The notes: generated by a model from the sequence alone, not told the origin. A stretch of 37,926 nt of DNA from Mariprofundaceae bacterium (GCA_030950585.1 JAUZRG010000204.1:1-37926); one strand, 5' to 3'. Shown: positions 14,357-23,424, counted from the first letter of the stretch. A program made the numbers and translations.

Positions 14357-15733
14357 TTAAATGCTCACTCGTGCCCGTTGGCGAATATTTGTAAAATTCT
14401 CTTTTAACAAAACCTCACCATCACAAAACACTTCCCGAAGTAAATCATCCCCCGCTTCTGCTTCTGCAACAGTGTGATATTGACCTTGCCTTTGAATTAA
14501 TTTTAAACGTCCCTTTTTCGAAGCTTTGCCTTGATCTGTCATCGGCTGCTTAAACACATCACGCGCTTGACCATTCACAACGACTTGAGAACATTTAAAG
14601 GCAAACTTTTGCGTATCACGGTGTAGCTTCTGCAACAAGCCACCCCCCATACCAAAAGAAATATTATTGGCAGACCATTGATGTTCTTGAATATGTTGTA
14701 AAATGTCTTGTGTCATTTCATAATCAATACCATCACCTTGAATCACACGCACTTGAGGTGGCAGCTCAAAAAAGCCTTGTGCATTCAAAGACCGTCCAAA
14801 TTTTTGACCTAAAATATTTAAGATATTAAGCACGACCTCAGGCGGATAACCAGAGTCAGGGCGCACAACCAGCGTACCGTCACGCTGTAAGATACGCTCA
14901 CGCAACTTTTCACCCCATAGAGATTCACAAGCGGCATACACATCATAAGAATCACTCACCACTGCGACCAAGCCTGTTGGGTACTGTTCCAACATATTGG
15001 CATAAGCATCTAATTCACCCGCACGTCCCCAAGAAGTCATTGTGGAATGTTCTGAAGCAGGAATAGAAAAGCCTGCCATCGCTTCAGCATAATATTTTTG
15101 CGCCAGTAAGCAGCCAACTAAGGTATCCGAACCTTTAAAGTTAATGAGATGAGCAGCCCCACCCACAGCCGCAGATTCCACTGAACTCACCCCACGAAAA
15201 CCAAAATCATGCAATTTAAAATCAATGGCATCGGGGTCACCGCTTTCTCGCAATGCTTTTAAAATGAGTTTTTTCATTTCTCTGGATAAAGTCGCCACAG
15301 TAGAGCCATACCAAACTTGCACCAAGAGTGTTTCCAAGTAATTAGTCAACCAATAACAAGCAGGGTCTGTATTCTCCACCGTCATTAAAACATGGTGTGT
15401 TGGTACCACCGATCCTTCAGGCACAGCCTGAATAGACACAGGTAAACGACCACCATGCTGATGCAAGATATACTCCCAACCTTCACGATAAAAAAGACTA
15501 TCATCACCAAAATGAGCGGCACAAAAAGTTGCAGCTTCCTCAATCTTTTGCTGTGTGACCACCACACCGCTTAAATAGTGCTGTAGATAATAGTTCAAAC
15601 CAAAAAAAACAACCTCATCAAACTTTCCACCCCGTGATTCAAAATAAGAATACACCTTTTCTGTTTTGGGAGGATATTGACGGTAATGCGAAGCCTTGTA
15701 ACTATCGGTCAGTAATAAAATATTATCAAACAT
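14357..15733 (-). CDS. nadV: Nicotinamide phosphoribosyltransferase
   Basis: 458 residues, normal length for bacterial NadV/NAMPT. It makes NMN from nicotinamide and PRPP, the first step of the two-step NAD salvage route. Family segments include LLTDSYKASHYRQYPP near the start, FGFRGVSSVESAAVGGAAHL, SEHSTMTSWG, VSDSYDVY, VVRPDSGYPPEVV and NISFGMGGGLLQ. These hold the phosphoribosyl-binding and catalytic residues typical of the family. AAGGAG precedes the ATG. It is followed by nrtR after 2 bp and preceded by the gene for the next enzyme of the pathway. An inverted-repeat element occupies the 142-bp gap upstream, so its promoter, if separate, lies inside that repeat. Confidence 0.95.
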   Translation of the reverse strand: MFDNILLLTDSYKASHYRQYPPKTEKVYSYFESRGGKFDEVVFFGLNYYLQHYLSGVVVTQQKIEEAATFCAAHFGDDSLFYREGWEYILHQHGGRLPVSIQAVPEGSVVPTHHVLMTVENTDPACYWLTNYLETLLVQVWYGSTVATLSREMKKLILKALRESGDPDAIDFKLHDFGFRGVSSVESAAVGGAAHLINFKGSDTLVGCLLAQKYYAEAMAGFSIPASEHSTMTSWGRAGELDAYANMLEQYPTGLVAVVSDSYDVYAACESLWGEKLRERILQRDGTLVVRPDSGYPPEVVLNILNILGQKFGRSLNAQGFFELPPQVRVIQGDGIDYEMTQDILQHIQEHQWSANNISFGMGGGLLQKLHRDTQKFAFKCSQVVVNGQARDVFKQPMTDQGKASKKGRLKLIQRQGQYHTVAEAEAGDDLLREVFCDGEVLLKENFTNIRQRARVSI

Positions 15734-15752
15734 ATGTTTCTCCTTGGGATTC

Positions 15753-15916
15753 TATACCCATCACACCTCAAGATGCAGGATTTCAGCAAGTCGAGAAGCG
15801 TCCATGTTCGAGGCTTAAAAGCGCAGTGTTAGTCACTCTAAGCCAAGCTTTTGTAACGAAGAGCTGATTTTCCTCCTAAGCTCTGAAACCTGCATCTTGA
15901 AGTGGGATGGGTATAT
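15753..15916. repeat. 164-bp inverted-repeat element (MITE/REP-like) between nadV and nadM
   Basis: The left arm (15753-15786, tatacccatcacacctcaag...) is matched in inverse orientation by the right arm (15882-15916), with two mismatches and one indel over about 35 bp. The middle, about 95 bp, has no gene. The layout is that of a small palindromic mobile repeat without its own transposase. The right arm is translated as the last 13 residues of the NMN adenylyltransferase and provides its stop codon region. The left arm ends 20 bp before the nadV start. Confidence 0.8.
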
Positions 15917-16790
15917 AATAAGCGATAAGTTGCTGATAAAGCATGGCATGATCATCAGCAAAATTAATTTGATCTAAATGTTCTAAGCTATGCCATGCCA
16001 ATTGTTCTAAATGATTAGCGGCTTTAAATGAGGTATAGTCACACCATGTCGTATAGAAAAAAGTAATTAACTGCTGATCGGGTGTTTGTCGCCAATCTTT
16101 GATTCTAAAATGACCCACTAACTTTAAATCATCTTTAGATTGGTAAGCTGTTTCTGCATAAAGCTCACGCCGTGCAGCCAATTCAGTGGTTTCATCACCC
16201 GCATCGACAAAACCACCAGGGAAACACCAACGCTTTGGCTCATGTTTTTTATAACCCAGTAAAACCCATGTTCGACCTTCATATTGACACAAAAGGGCAA
16301 TATCAACTGTCATATAAAATGTGGAATATTTGGCTTGTGTGGCATACACAACACCATGCCTAAAATCATGACTATCTAATGGCTTATCTCGCACCTTTTG
16401 ACGCAAACCTTGACCATTATGCTGTTCGATTTGTGCCACATGATGTACGGAAAACTGACCATAGTAATGGGATGAAAAAGAATCTCTTCCTGCATATAAG
16501 ATCACCGATTCAAAAATGGTATGTGCCTGAATCAAAGCATCAAGATGTGCTGACCACACACGATCAGAGGCGGTATCATTTAACCCCAGTATCGTCGCTT
16601 GGGGGTAATACTTCTCCAGCATCATCCGCCGACTATCAAAATCCATCGGATGATCACGACTTGCAGGAAAAACATGTACCCCCACAACAATAATAAGCTG
16701 ATCAGCTTGATTGGCCACATCAAGCAAATGACGATGACCTTCATGTAAATCAGGTACTTGGAAGCGTCCAATAACAACCGATGTCTGCAT
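15876..16790 (-). CDS. nadM: Bifunctional NMN adenylyltransferase / Nudix hydrolase
   Basis: 304 residues. The N-terminal nucleotidyltransferase domain (about 1-165) begins VVIGRFQVPDLHEGHRHLL, with the HxGH active site as HEGH and the later family segment VHVFPASRDHPM. The C-terminal Nudix domain (about 180-290) has PGGFVDAGDETTELAARREL. The enzyme converts NMN and ATP to NAD; the Nudix half is thought to cleave ADP-ribose-like compounds. The Nudix box deviates: spacing from Gly to the first Glu is one residue longer and REUxEE reads RELYAE. The last 13 residues (YIPIPLQDAGFRA) come from the adjacent inverted repeat, so the original C-terminus has been replaced or extended. It is the first gene of the nadM-nadV-nrtR cluster. 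Confidence 0.92.
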   Translation of the reverse strand: MQTSVVIGRFQVPDLHEGHRHLLDVANQADQLIIVVGVHVFPASRDHPMDFDSRRMMLEKYYPQATILGLNDTASDRVWSAHLDALIQAHTIFESVILYAGRDSFSSHYYGQFSVHHVAQIEQHNGQGLRQKVRDKPLDSHDFRHGVVYATQAKYSTFYMTVDIALLCQYEGRTWVLLGYKKHEPKRWCFPGGFVDAGDETTELAARRELYAETAYQSKDDLKLVGHFRIKDWRQTPDQQLITFFYTTWCDYTSFKAANHLEQLAWHSLEHLDQINFADDHAMLYQQLIAYYIPIPLQDAGFRA

Positions 16791-16804
16791 GACAACCCCT
16801 TAAA

Positions 16805-16844
16805 AGTGTATCCTATACACTAACAATAGTGTTGTTTTAACACT
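16805..16844. promoter_or_regulatory. Two tandem 17-bp palindromes, candidate NrtR operators
   Basis: Site 1 is AGTGTAT-CCT-ATACACT (16805-16821), a perfect palindrome. Site 2 is AGTGTTG-TTT-TAACACT (16828-16844), with one mismatch. Both share the AGTGT/ACACT outer arms and their centres are 23 bp apart, about two helical turns. They start 15 bp upstream of the nadM start codon. Binding by the co-localised NrtR-like protein is inferred. They could equally affect the divergent hydrolase gene at 16913. Confidence 0.65.
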
Positions 16845-16912
16845 ATGTCAAATAAACATGATGAAAACACATTGTTTTCGACTTTTTCAACGCTTATTGC
16901 CAAGCTTCTGCT

Positions 16913-18670
16913 ATGAAAATGTTTTTGATCTTAAGCTTTTTTTTGATGATTCCTAGCCAAACACAAGCCGATGCCCTGCTTGGTATTTATTATGGAAACC
17001 AAGGATGGGACATGAAAAGCGTGCGCGACATCGAAACATGGCAAGGTAAAAAACATGCCGTCGTAAAATTATTTACCGATTGGAGCCCAGCCAATAAAGC
17101 CAATTTATTTGAGCACCAACTACCCGCAGTTTGGAACAATGGCAGCATCCCTATCATTAATTGGGAACTTTATACTGATGCAAACACGTCTAAAAACATC
17201 TTAGCACAAGTCGCCCAAGGTCATCATGATCGTTATTTAGAAAGCTGGATGCGTAAGCTCAAACGCTTCTTGGCAGGCAAGGATAATCTTTATGGCAATC
17301 AAGATGATCGGCGTGTTTACTTACAATTCGCCCATGAAATGAACAGTGATTGGTATTTATGGAGTGATGACCCCATTAACTATGTGAAAACATGGCGTTA
17401 TTTACATCAAAAGTTCACCAGCCAAGGCTTTGATGCCAGCCACGTCCAATGGGTGTGGTGCGTCAATAATATTGATAAAAGCGATGCCAAGGCAGAGTCA
17501 TATTACCCCGGTGATGCCTATGTTGATTGGGTAGGCATCAATGGTTATAATTGGGGTGAACAAGGCAAGGCTCACCACTGGGAAAGCGTTGAAGATGTTT
17601 TTGAAAAGATGCGTCAACGCATGCTGAAATTCAAAAAACCAATGCTGATCAGTGAGGTGGGAAGCTCATCTCATGTGAACGGTGGTCACTCTTTAACCAA
17701 GAAATCAGTATGGATTCAATCTTTTTTTAACTATGTACAACAACATGATATTGGCATGGTCATCTGGTTCAATGAAGACAAAGATTCAGACTGGGGCATT
17801 TATGCAGGTAAATATGGCACAGCAAAAGATCAACAACACCGTTATTATTACCAAACTTACCGTGATGCTATCGCCAATTCAAAACTCTTAAGTGCAAATG
17901 CCAACCACCCCCGCCTTCTCTCTGACGAGAATTTCAAAGGCGTGCGCCAACAAAGCACCGAAACAGTCAACTTGGATGTCGTCGCCAAACAAAACACATC
18001 GATGATTCGCAGCAAATCCTTAGCAAAAACCTTGATCATGCCAAGTGTAGACACAGATCCCTACGTTGAACTTCAGCTACACCATAAAAAGAACTGGCAT
18101 GGCGGTTATTGCGCCACAGCCGAACTGATATCCCATGCCCAAGTCAATGATTGGCAAATAGAATTGGCACTGACAGGGCCATTAATGGGGGTATGGGCAG
18201 CTCAGTTTCAAAGCAAGAAAGATTTTCGGGTGAAAATTTGGCCCAATGAATGGAATACCACCCTCCTTAAAGGTGAGCGCGTTCAATTTGAGTTCTGTGC
18301 ACAGGGTCAATTGAAAGATGTGGTTATTGCACAATTGCAAAGCCGTCCTTTTCAATGGAAATCTTATTATGATTTACCACCCCTACAAATCAAACAAACA
18401 TTCACATCCATTTGGAAGGGTGGTTATTGTGTTGAATTTCATTTAAAAAACACCAGCCAACAAACGGTTCGCTGGAAAAAATTACACTTTCGTTTCGCCA
18501 ATAGTCGCTTAAAGTCGCATTGGAACGGCAAGTTTCTTGCCAACCAAAACCATCTGAATATTCAATCTGAAGCATGGAATCAAGACATCAAAGCAGACCA
18601 AAAGAAAGACTTAGGTTTCTGCGCGGATGGCATCAACCAAATTCTATTGGATAAAGTCGTTTTTTATTAG
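16913..18670 (+). CDS. Secreted GH26-like glycoside hydrolase with two CBM2-like domains
   Basis: 585 residues with a short signal peptide (MFLILSFFLMIPSQTQA). The catalytic TIM-barrel domain spans about residues 22-330. YLQFAHEMNSDWYLW (acid/base Glu142) and PMLISEVGSS (nucleophile Glu248) match the two catalytic glutamates of clan GH-A, GH26-like endo-mannanase or related enzymes, and VDWVGINGYNWG also fits. Two C-terminal beta domains (about 383-465 and 490-575) repeat the same plan, each with WxGGYC, a WN pair and a closing F-C, as in CBM2-type cellulose/chitin-binding modules. Signal and binding modules imply secretion. The substrate could be mannan, beta-glucan or an exopolysaccharide made by the cell itself. 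The Shine-Dalgarno is weak. Confidence 0.8.
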   Translation: MKMFLILSFFLMIPSQTQADALLGIYYGNQGWDMKSVRDIETWQGKKHAVVKLFTDWSPANKANLFEHQLPAVWNNGSIPIINWELYTDANTSKNILAQVAQGHHDRYLESWMRKLKRFLAGKDNLYGNQDDRRVYLQFAHEMNSDWYLWSDDPINYVKTWRYLHQKFTSQGFDASHVQWVWCVNNIDKSDAKAESYYPGDAYVDWVGINGYNWGEQGKAHHWESVEDVFEKMRQRMLKFKKPMLISEVGSSSHVNGGHSLTKKSVWIQSFFNYVQQHDIGMVIWFNEDKDSDWGIYAGKYGTAKDQQHRYYYQTYRDAIANSKLLSANANHPRLLSDENFKGVRQQSTETVNLDVVAKQNTSMIRSKSLAKTLIMPSVDTDPYVELQLHHKKNWHGGYCATAELISHAQVNDWQIELALTGPLMGVWAAQFQSKKDFRVKIWPNEWNTTLLKGERVQFEFCAQGQLKDVVIAQLQSRPFQWKSYYDLPPLQIKQTFTSIWKGGYCVEFHLKNTSQQTVRWKKLHFRFANSRLKSHWNGKFLANQNHLNIQSEAWNQDIKADQKKDLGFCADGINQILLDKVVFY

Positions 18671-18834
18671 CTTCTGCTATCACTGTTGCTATCACTATTA
18701 CGCTCGCTATGACGATCACCATGATGAGATGCAGGGCCTGAATGACCACTTGTGAAACCACTGTTTTTAGGAAGATCGAGAAGACAACCTGAAACAAACA
18801 ATAAAACGGCTATGCCTAACGCTACTTTTATCAT
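18667..18834 (-). CDS. Small lipoprotein with Ser/His-rich polar tail
   Basis: A 55-residue frame with AAGGTAGG before its ATG at 18834. The signal MIKVALGIAVLLFVSGC ends in a lipobox (VSGC, Cys17). The rest is polar and low-complexity: Gly/Ser/His-rich (SGHSGPASHHGDRHS) and then a Ser-Asp-Asn repeat (SDSNSDSRS). Its stop overlaps the stop of the convergent hydrolase gene. The lipobox, start site and length are convincing for an expressed small envelope lipoprotein. No function is known to me. Confidence 0.7.
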   Translation of the reverse strand: MIKVALGIAVLLFVSGCLLDLPKNSGFTSGHSGPASHHGDRHSERNSDSNSDSRS

Positions 18835-18948
18835 ATTTACCTACCTTATAAAGGTTATTTGAATACTAAAAACAAGAACACTTTCTACACAACGGCCTTG
18901 TGCTTAAAGCCAAAAGATCACTTCTCGCACAAAGCACAGCCATAAAGC

Positions 18949-19236
18949 TTAATCTTCTACTTTAGCTGTCCATGTTTGCAAGGCATCAATAATTTGCTTG
19001 GCTTGCTTGGCACTGGAAATATTAAATTTAGAACGCGCAATATATTCACCATCACGCTTTTGATAACGACGAATAATATATTTGTCTGCGCCATAACATT
19101 CATTCTTTTTATCCCAGCCTTGATAACGAAACATAATGGTCGTCCACGCGCCTTTGCTCAAGACCACCTTATCCAATTGCTTCGTGGTTAAAATGCCATC
19201 TTCTTCATAATCAACGCTTAAATCATCAGGGGTCAT
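18949..19236 (-). CDS. Conserved hypothetical protein, possibly PC4-like fold
   Basis: 95 residues, cytoplasmic, without signal or membrane segment. The sequence alternates short strands and polar residues and ends in a helix (SSAKQAKQIIDALQTW). The stretch DKYIIRRYQKRDGEYIARSK loosely recalls the PC4/p15-type single-strand DNA-binding fold, but this is weak. The start at 19236 is chosen because GGAGATAAAC lies right before it, rather than the ATG at 19248 inside that Shine-Dalgarno. It diverges from gatC, with 116 bp between them. Likely a real gene; function unknown. Confidence 0.7.
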   Translation of the reverse strand: MTPDDLSVDYEEDGILTTKQLDKVVLSKGAWTTIMFRYQGWDKKNECYGADKYIIRRYQKRDGEYIARSKFNISSAKQAKQIIDALQTWTAKVED

Positions 19237-19325
19237 GTTTATCTCCATTTATGGTTTTTGCCTTCAGTAAATAGGCTACTTTTCTTTTATATGGCAGGAA
19301 ACTGGTATCAAGCTGGCTTGAAGTC

Positions 19326-19345
19326 TAGGCTGCGCCTATTTTTTT
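19326..19345 (+). promoter_or_regulatory. Attenuator-like mini-hairpin before gatC
   Basis: A 5-bp stem taggc/gccta with a 3-nt loop (19326-19338) is followed at once by seven T residues (19339-19345) and then the GGGGG ribosome site of gatC. It looks like a weak intrinsic terminator in the leader. The stem is short, so chance is possible. Confidence 0.35.
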
Positions 19346-19352
19346 GGGGGTA

Positions 19353-19634
19353 ATGATGGATATTGATGTTCATAAAATTGCACGTCTCGCCCGAATTCGG
19401 TTGACCGATGACGAAGCAACAACACTTGGCCCACAGCTGGTGAGTATCATTGGCTATGTTGAGTCACTGCAAGCTGTCGATACAGAAAATGTACCGACAA
19501 CAGCACACCCACATGATATTTTTATGCCATTGCGTGACGACACTGTGACCAATAGCGATAACCGTGAGGCATTACAAGCCAGCGCACCTGCTCTTGATTC
19601 TGGCCTTTATACTGTTCCCAAGGTGATTGAATAA
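19353..19634 (+). CDS. gatC: Glutamyl/aspartyl-tRNA amidotransferase subunit C
   Basis: 93 residues, the usual GatC length. It stabilises the GatA-GatB pair, which converts Glu-tRNA(Gln) and/or Asp-tRNA(Asn) to the amide form. The family pattern is clear: [18 protein letters not shown] at the N-terminus, [19 protein letters not shown] in the middle and LRDDTV followed by YTVPKVIE at the end. The start is one of two adjacent ATGs (19353 or 19356) after a run of G. The stop overlaps the gatA start as TAATG. Its presence implies that at least one of GlnRS or AsnRS is missing in this organism. Confidence 0.95.
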   Translation: MMDIDVHKIARLARIRLTDDEATTLGPQLVSIIGYVESLQAVDTENVPTTAHPHDIFMPLRDDTVTNSDNREALQASAPALDSGLYTVPKVIE

Positions 19635-21094
19635 TGCCTTTTTCAAACTTAGAAGAACTTCAACAACGCATGCAAAGCGGTGAAAGCAATGCTGTTGCCA
19701 TTGCACGTTCCTATATGATGCGCATTCAAGAACAAAATGCCAACATCAATGCCTTTGTGCATTTGGATCAAGATTCAGTGATTGCCCAAGCCCAAGCTTC
19801 CGATGAACACCGCAAACAACATGGCGCACGCCTTCTTGAAGGTTTGCCCATTGCCATCAAAGATATTTTTTGCACCCGTGGTGAAAACACCACCTGTTGC
19901 TCCAATATCCTAAAAGGTTTTGTGCCTGCTTATGATGCAGAAGTCATTCGCCGCTTGCGTGAAGCTGGTGCGGTTTTATTGGGTAAAACCAATATGGATG
20001 AATTTGCGATGGGATCATCCAATGAAACCTCTGCCTTTGGGCCTGTGAAAAACCCTTGGGACACCGACCGCATTCCGGGTGGATCTTCTGGTGGTTCGGC
20101 TGCGGCTGTCGCTGCTGGTTTCGCACCTGCGGCATTGGGAACGGATACGGGTGGATCTATTCGTCAGCCTGCATCGCTATGTGGTCTTGTTGGTCTTAAA
20201 CCGACCTACGGCAGTATTTCTCGTCGTGGTATTATTGCCTTTGCTTCCTCTTTGGATCAAGCAGGGCCGATGACCCGAACTGTTACGGATAACGCACGCC
20301 TCATGTCAGTCATGGCGGGTCAAGATGCAGGTGATTCCACCTCCATGCCTGTACCCCATGCCAACACATGGTTGGATGCTTGTGGCAAAACCGATATGAA
20401 AGGCCTCAAAATTGGCCGTCCTAAAGAATACTTCATCGAAGGCATTGATCCCGAAGTTCGTCAACGAATCGAAGATGCCTTGGCACAATGCGAAGCTTTA
20501 GGTGCTGAAATTGTTGATATTTCATTGCCGCATACCAAGCATGCTACCGCTGCTTATTATGTGATTGCACCTTCAGAAGCATCCGCGAATTTATCGCGTT
20601 ATGATGGCGTTCGCTATGGTCACCGCACGGAAGACCCTGCGAATTTAGACGATCTTTACAGCATTTCACGCGATGAAGGTTTTGGTGAAGAAGTGAAACG
20701 TCGTATTCTGACAGGTGCGTTTGCGCTATCCTCAGGTTACTACGAAGCGTATTATACCAAAGCACAAAAAGTTCGCACCTTGATTCGCCAAGACTTTGAA
20801 AAAGCATTTGAGCAAGTGGATATTATCGCCACACCCGCCAGCCCAATCACAGCCTTTAAAATTGGCGAAAAAACAAATGATCCTTTAACCATGTATCTGG
20901 CTGATATTTTCACGATTGCACTCAACCTTGCTGGTCTACCCGGCATGTCTCAACCTTGTGGCCTTGCCAACGGTCTACCTGTTGGTTTGCAGTGGATCGC
21001 CCCTGCATGGCAAGAAGGCACCATTTACAATGCCGCATCAGCCTATGAATCCGCCACCACATGGCACACACAAACACCGGAGGTGAAGTCATGA
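19634..21094 (+). CDS. gatA: Glutamyl/aspartyl-tRNA amidotransferase subunit A
   Basis: 486 residues, full length. It is the amidase subunit that releases ammonia from glutamine. The amidase signature is complete: PIAIKDIF holds the catalytic Lys, [20 protein letters not shown] the cis-Ser region, and [20 protein letters not shown] the nucleophile Ser. [19 protein letters not shown] is typical for GatA. It starts by overlapping gatC and ends by overlapping gatB as ATGA, so the three subunits are tightly coupled and made in equal amounts. Confidence 0.97.
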   Translation: MPFSNLEELQQRMQSGESNAVAIARSYMMRIQEQNANINAFVHLDQDSVIAQAQASDEHRKQHGARLLEGLPIAIKDIFCTRGENTTCCSNILKGFVPAYDAEVIRRLREAGAVLLGKTNMDEFAMGSSNETSAFGPVKNPWDTDRIPGGSSGGSAAAVAAGFAPAALGTDTGGSIRQPASLCGLVGLKPTYGSISRRGIIAFASSLDQAGPMTRTVTDNARLMSVMAGQDAGDSTSMPVPHANTWLDACGKTDMKGLKIGRPKEYFIEGIDPEVRQRIEDALAQCEALGAEIVDISLPHTKHATAAYYVIAPSEASANLSRYDGVRYGHRTEDPANLDDLYSISRDEGFGEEVKRRILTGAFALSSGYYEAYYTKAQKVRTLIRQDFEKAFEQVDIIATPASPITAFKIGEKTNDPLTMYLADIFTIALNLAGLPGMSQPCGLANGLPVGLQWIAPAWQEGTIYNAASAYESATTWHTQTPEVKS

Positions 21095-22524
21095 GCTGGG
21101 AAGTTGTGATTGGCCTAGAGGTCCATGCTCAAGTAAATACCAACACCAAAGCTTTTTGTGGTTGCTCCACAACTTTTGGTGCCACACCCAATACCCAAAC
21201 ATGCCCTGTTTGCCTTGGTATGCCGGGTCAATTGCCTGTCTTAAACCGTGAAGTCGCACGTAAAGTTGCTCTCACAGGTATGGCGATTGAAGGCAATATC
21301 AATGCCTTATCCAAGTTTGATCGTAAAAACTATTTCTATCCTGATTTGCCAAAAGGATATCAAATCACGCAGTTGTTTTTACCGATTGTGCAAAAGGGAC
21401 TCGTGCATATTCAAGATAAGCACGGCAATGAAAAAAGCGTGCGTATTCATCAAATCCACATCGAAGAAGATGCAGGTAAAAGCATGCATGAGAACAGTGA
21501 ATTTGTTTCGCATATCGACTTAAACCGTTCAGGCATTCCTTTGATGGAAATCGTCTCTGAACCTGATATGTATAGTGCCGATGAAGCCGTAGCTTACCTT
21601 AAATCGTTACATCAACTGTTGAAGTTTTTGAATACCTCCAACGCTGACATGGAAAAAGGCCAGTTTCGTTGTGATGCCAATGTTTCTGTGCGTCGAAAAG
21701 GCGAGCCTCTTGGTACCCGTGCAGAAATCAAAAACATCAACTCTTTCCGTTTTGTCAAACAAGCCATTGAATATGAAACCCAACGTCAAATTGAGTTGAT
21801 TGAAGATGGCGGCACAGTGGTTCAAGAAACCCGCTTATGGGATAGTGTGAAAAACGAAAGTCGCTCCATGCGTGGTAAAGAAGAAGCGCATGACTATCGT
21901 TATTTTCCAGAGCCTGATTTGCCACCCCTTAAATTAAGTGATGAAGAACTCGCAGAAATTCGTGCTTCTATGCCAGAACTACCGCATCAAATGCATACCC
22001 GCTTTGTATCTGATTATGGTTTATCCCATTATGATGCTGAAGTCTTAAGCACCAGCCGTGATTTGGCCGCTTATTACGAAGCTTTGGTTCAAGCACACCC
22101 TAAAGATCCCAAACAGGCTGCTAACTGGTTGGCCAATGAACTTTTGGCACGCCTCAAAGAAATCAATACTGAGATTGCCGATAGTCCTGTTTCTGCCAGT
22201 GATTTAGCATCATTATTAGCACGTATTTCTGATAACACTATTTCTGGTAAAATCGCCAAAGATGTATTGGATGACATGCTGAAAAGTGGTGATGCCGTTG
22301 ATGCGATCATTGAACGCAAAGGCCTCAAGCAAATCACTGATAGCAGTGCCATTGATGATATGATTCAAGGTGTAATGGATGCCAATCCCGCTCAACTCGA
22401 ACAATATCGCGGTGGTAAAGATCGACTATTTGGTTTCTTTGTCGGACAAGTCATGAAAGTGACCAAAGGCAAAGCTAATCCTAAGATGGTAAATCAGCGT
22501 TTGAAGGAAATGTTGAAAGGTTAA
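21091..22524 (+). CDS. gatB: Glutamyl/aspartyl-tRNA amidotransferase subunit B
   Basis: 477 residues. It binds the mischarged tRNA, phosphorylates the acyl group with ATP and completes amidation. [13 protein letters not shown] at the start, the CGC...CPVCLGMPG zinc-type cysteines, [24 protein letters not shown] and [15 protein letters not shown] are all present. The C-terminal YqeY-like tail domain (about 410-477; [29 protein letters not shown]) is intact. The ATG at 21091 has GGAGGTGAAG in front and is preferred over 21061. Confidence 0.97.
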   Translation: MSWEVVIGLEVHAQVNTNTKAFCGCSTTFGATPNTQTCPVCLGMPGQLPVLNREVARKVALTGMAIEGNINALSKFDRKNYFYPDLPKGYQITQLFLPIVQKGLVHIQDKHGNEKSVRIHQIHIEEDAGKSMHENSEFVSHIDLNRSGIPLMEIVSEPDMYSADEAVAYLKSLHQLLKFLNTSNADMEKGQFRCDANVSVRRKGEPLGTRAEIKNINSFRFVKQAIEYETQRQIELIEDGGTVVQETRLWDSVKNESRSMRGKEEAHDYRYFPEPDLPPLKLSDEELAEIRASMPELPHQMHTRFVSDYGLSHYDAEVLSTSRDLAAYYEALVQAHPKDPKQAANWLANELLARLKEINTEIADSPVSASDLASLLARISDNTISGKIAKDVLDDMLKSGDAVDAIIERKGLKQITDSSAIDDMIQGVMDANPAQLEQYRGGKDRLFGFFVGQVMKVTKGKANPKMVNQRLKEMLKG

Positions 22525-22531
22525 ATGCTTT

Positions 22532-22595
22532 TGCTGGGATTCACACGGTCATCATCTACCCACAACAAGGAAGGTATTGCCCAAGAATCCCAGCA
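22532..22595. repeat. Long-loop inverted repeat after gatB
   Basis: tgctgggattc (22532-22542) is perfectly matched by gaatcccagca (22585-22595), an 11-bp stem with a 42-nt spacer. It begins 8 bp after the gatB stop. There is no T-run after it, so it is probably a transcript-end stem or a small palindromic repeat rather than a classic terminator. Confidence 0.55.
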
Positions 22596-22653
22596 TCATT
22601 AAAGACAACATCAGCAAAGTTTTTTTCAGAAGCGAACAATATAGGAGAGTATA

Positions 22654-23364
22654 ATAAAAATTATATCTTGGAACTGTCAAGGCGCATTCAGAAAAAAGTT
22701 TTCTACCTTGGACTCTATTAATGCCGATATTTTTATCATACAAGAATGTGAAGATCCAGAAAGAACACCTCATAAAGCATACCAAGAATGGGTTGGCGAT
22801 TACTTATGGGTAGGTACAAACAAAAATAAAGGCATCGGCATATTTGTAAAGAACGGTTATTCAATAGAATCACTGGACTGGAACCCAGAACAGCTAGAAC
22901 TATTTCTACCATGCAGAATCAATAATCATTTTAATCTAATAGGCGTATGGACTAAACAAGCCAACTCTCCAACTTTTGAATATATTGGACAATTTTGGAA
23001 ATACCTTCAAAGATTCAAAATGAATATGGCACAGAATAAATGTCTTATTATTGGGGATTTTAACAGCAATAGTATTTGGAACTTATGGGATCGCTGGTGG
23101 AACCATAGCGATGTTGTTAAAGAACTTCACGATATAGAGATTAACAGCCTATATCACCAGCAACATCAAGAAGAGCAAGGGAAAGAGTCATTAGCGACAC
23201 TTTTTATGCATCGAAAAATTGATAGGCCTTATCACATAGATTACATGTTTGCTGATAAATATTTTTTATCCAAAGTAACAAACCTAAATGTTGGTGAGCC
23301 TAAAGTATGGTTGCAGCATAGTGATCATATGCCGCTTATCGCTTCCTTTAATATTCACCCGTAA
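22654..23364 (+). CDS. Endonuclease/exonuclease/phosphatase-family protein with abnormal start
   Basis: About 236 residues. The EEP fold is clear: KIISWNCQGAFR at the N-terminus holds the Asn, FIIQECED the metal-binding Glu, LIIGDFNSNSIW the catalytic Asp-Asn, and the end has HIDYMFAD and WLQHSDHMPL with the Ser-Asp-His triad. It may cut DNA or RNA or act as a phosphatase. No ATG, GTG or TTG precedes KIISWN after the in-frame TAG at 22642-22644. The best start is an ATA at 22654, placed 6 nt after AGGAG. Either ATA is used at low level or an ATG has mutated. The next in-frame start, a TTG at 22708, would lose the conserved Asn. Confidence 0.8.
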   Translation: MKIISWNCQGAFRKKFSTLDSINADIFIIQECEDPERTPHKAYQEWVGDYLWVGTNKNKGIGIFVKNGYSIESLDWNPEQLELFLPCRINNHFNLIGVWTKQANSPTFEYIGQFWKYLQRFKMNMAQNKCLIIGDFNSNSIWNLWDRWWNHSDVVKELHDIEINSLYHQQHQEEQGKESLATLFMHRKIDRPYHIDYMFADKYFLSKVTNLNVGEPKVWLQHSDHMPLIASFNIHP

Positions 23365-23424
23365 CATCAAGTAGCTTCACAAAGAAAGAGCCCCTCGCTT
23401 CAAACCTTTAAAACTCAAGCAATA

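Noticed and set aside
22552-22785. Minus-strand frame after gatB
   Set aside because: It overlaps the conserved N-terminus of the EEP gene and reads through the inverted repeat; no domain or good start.
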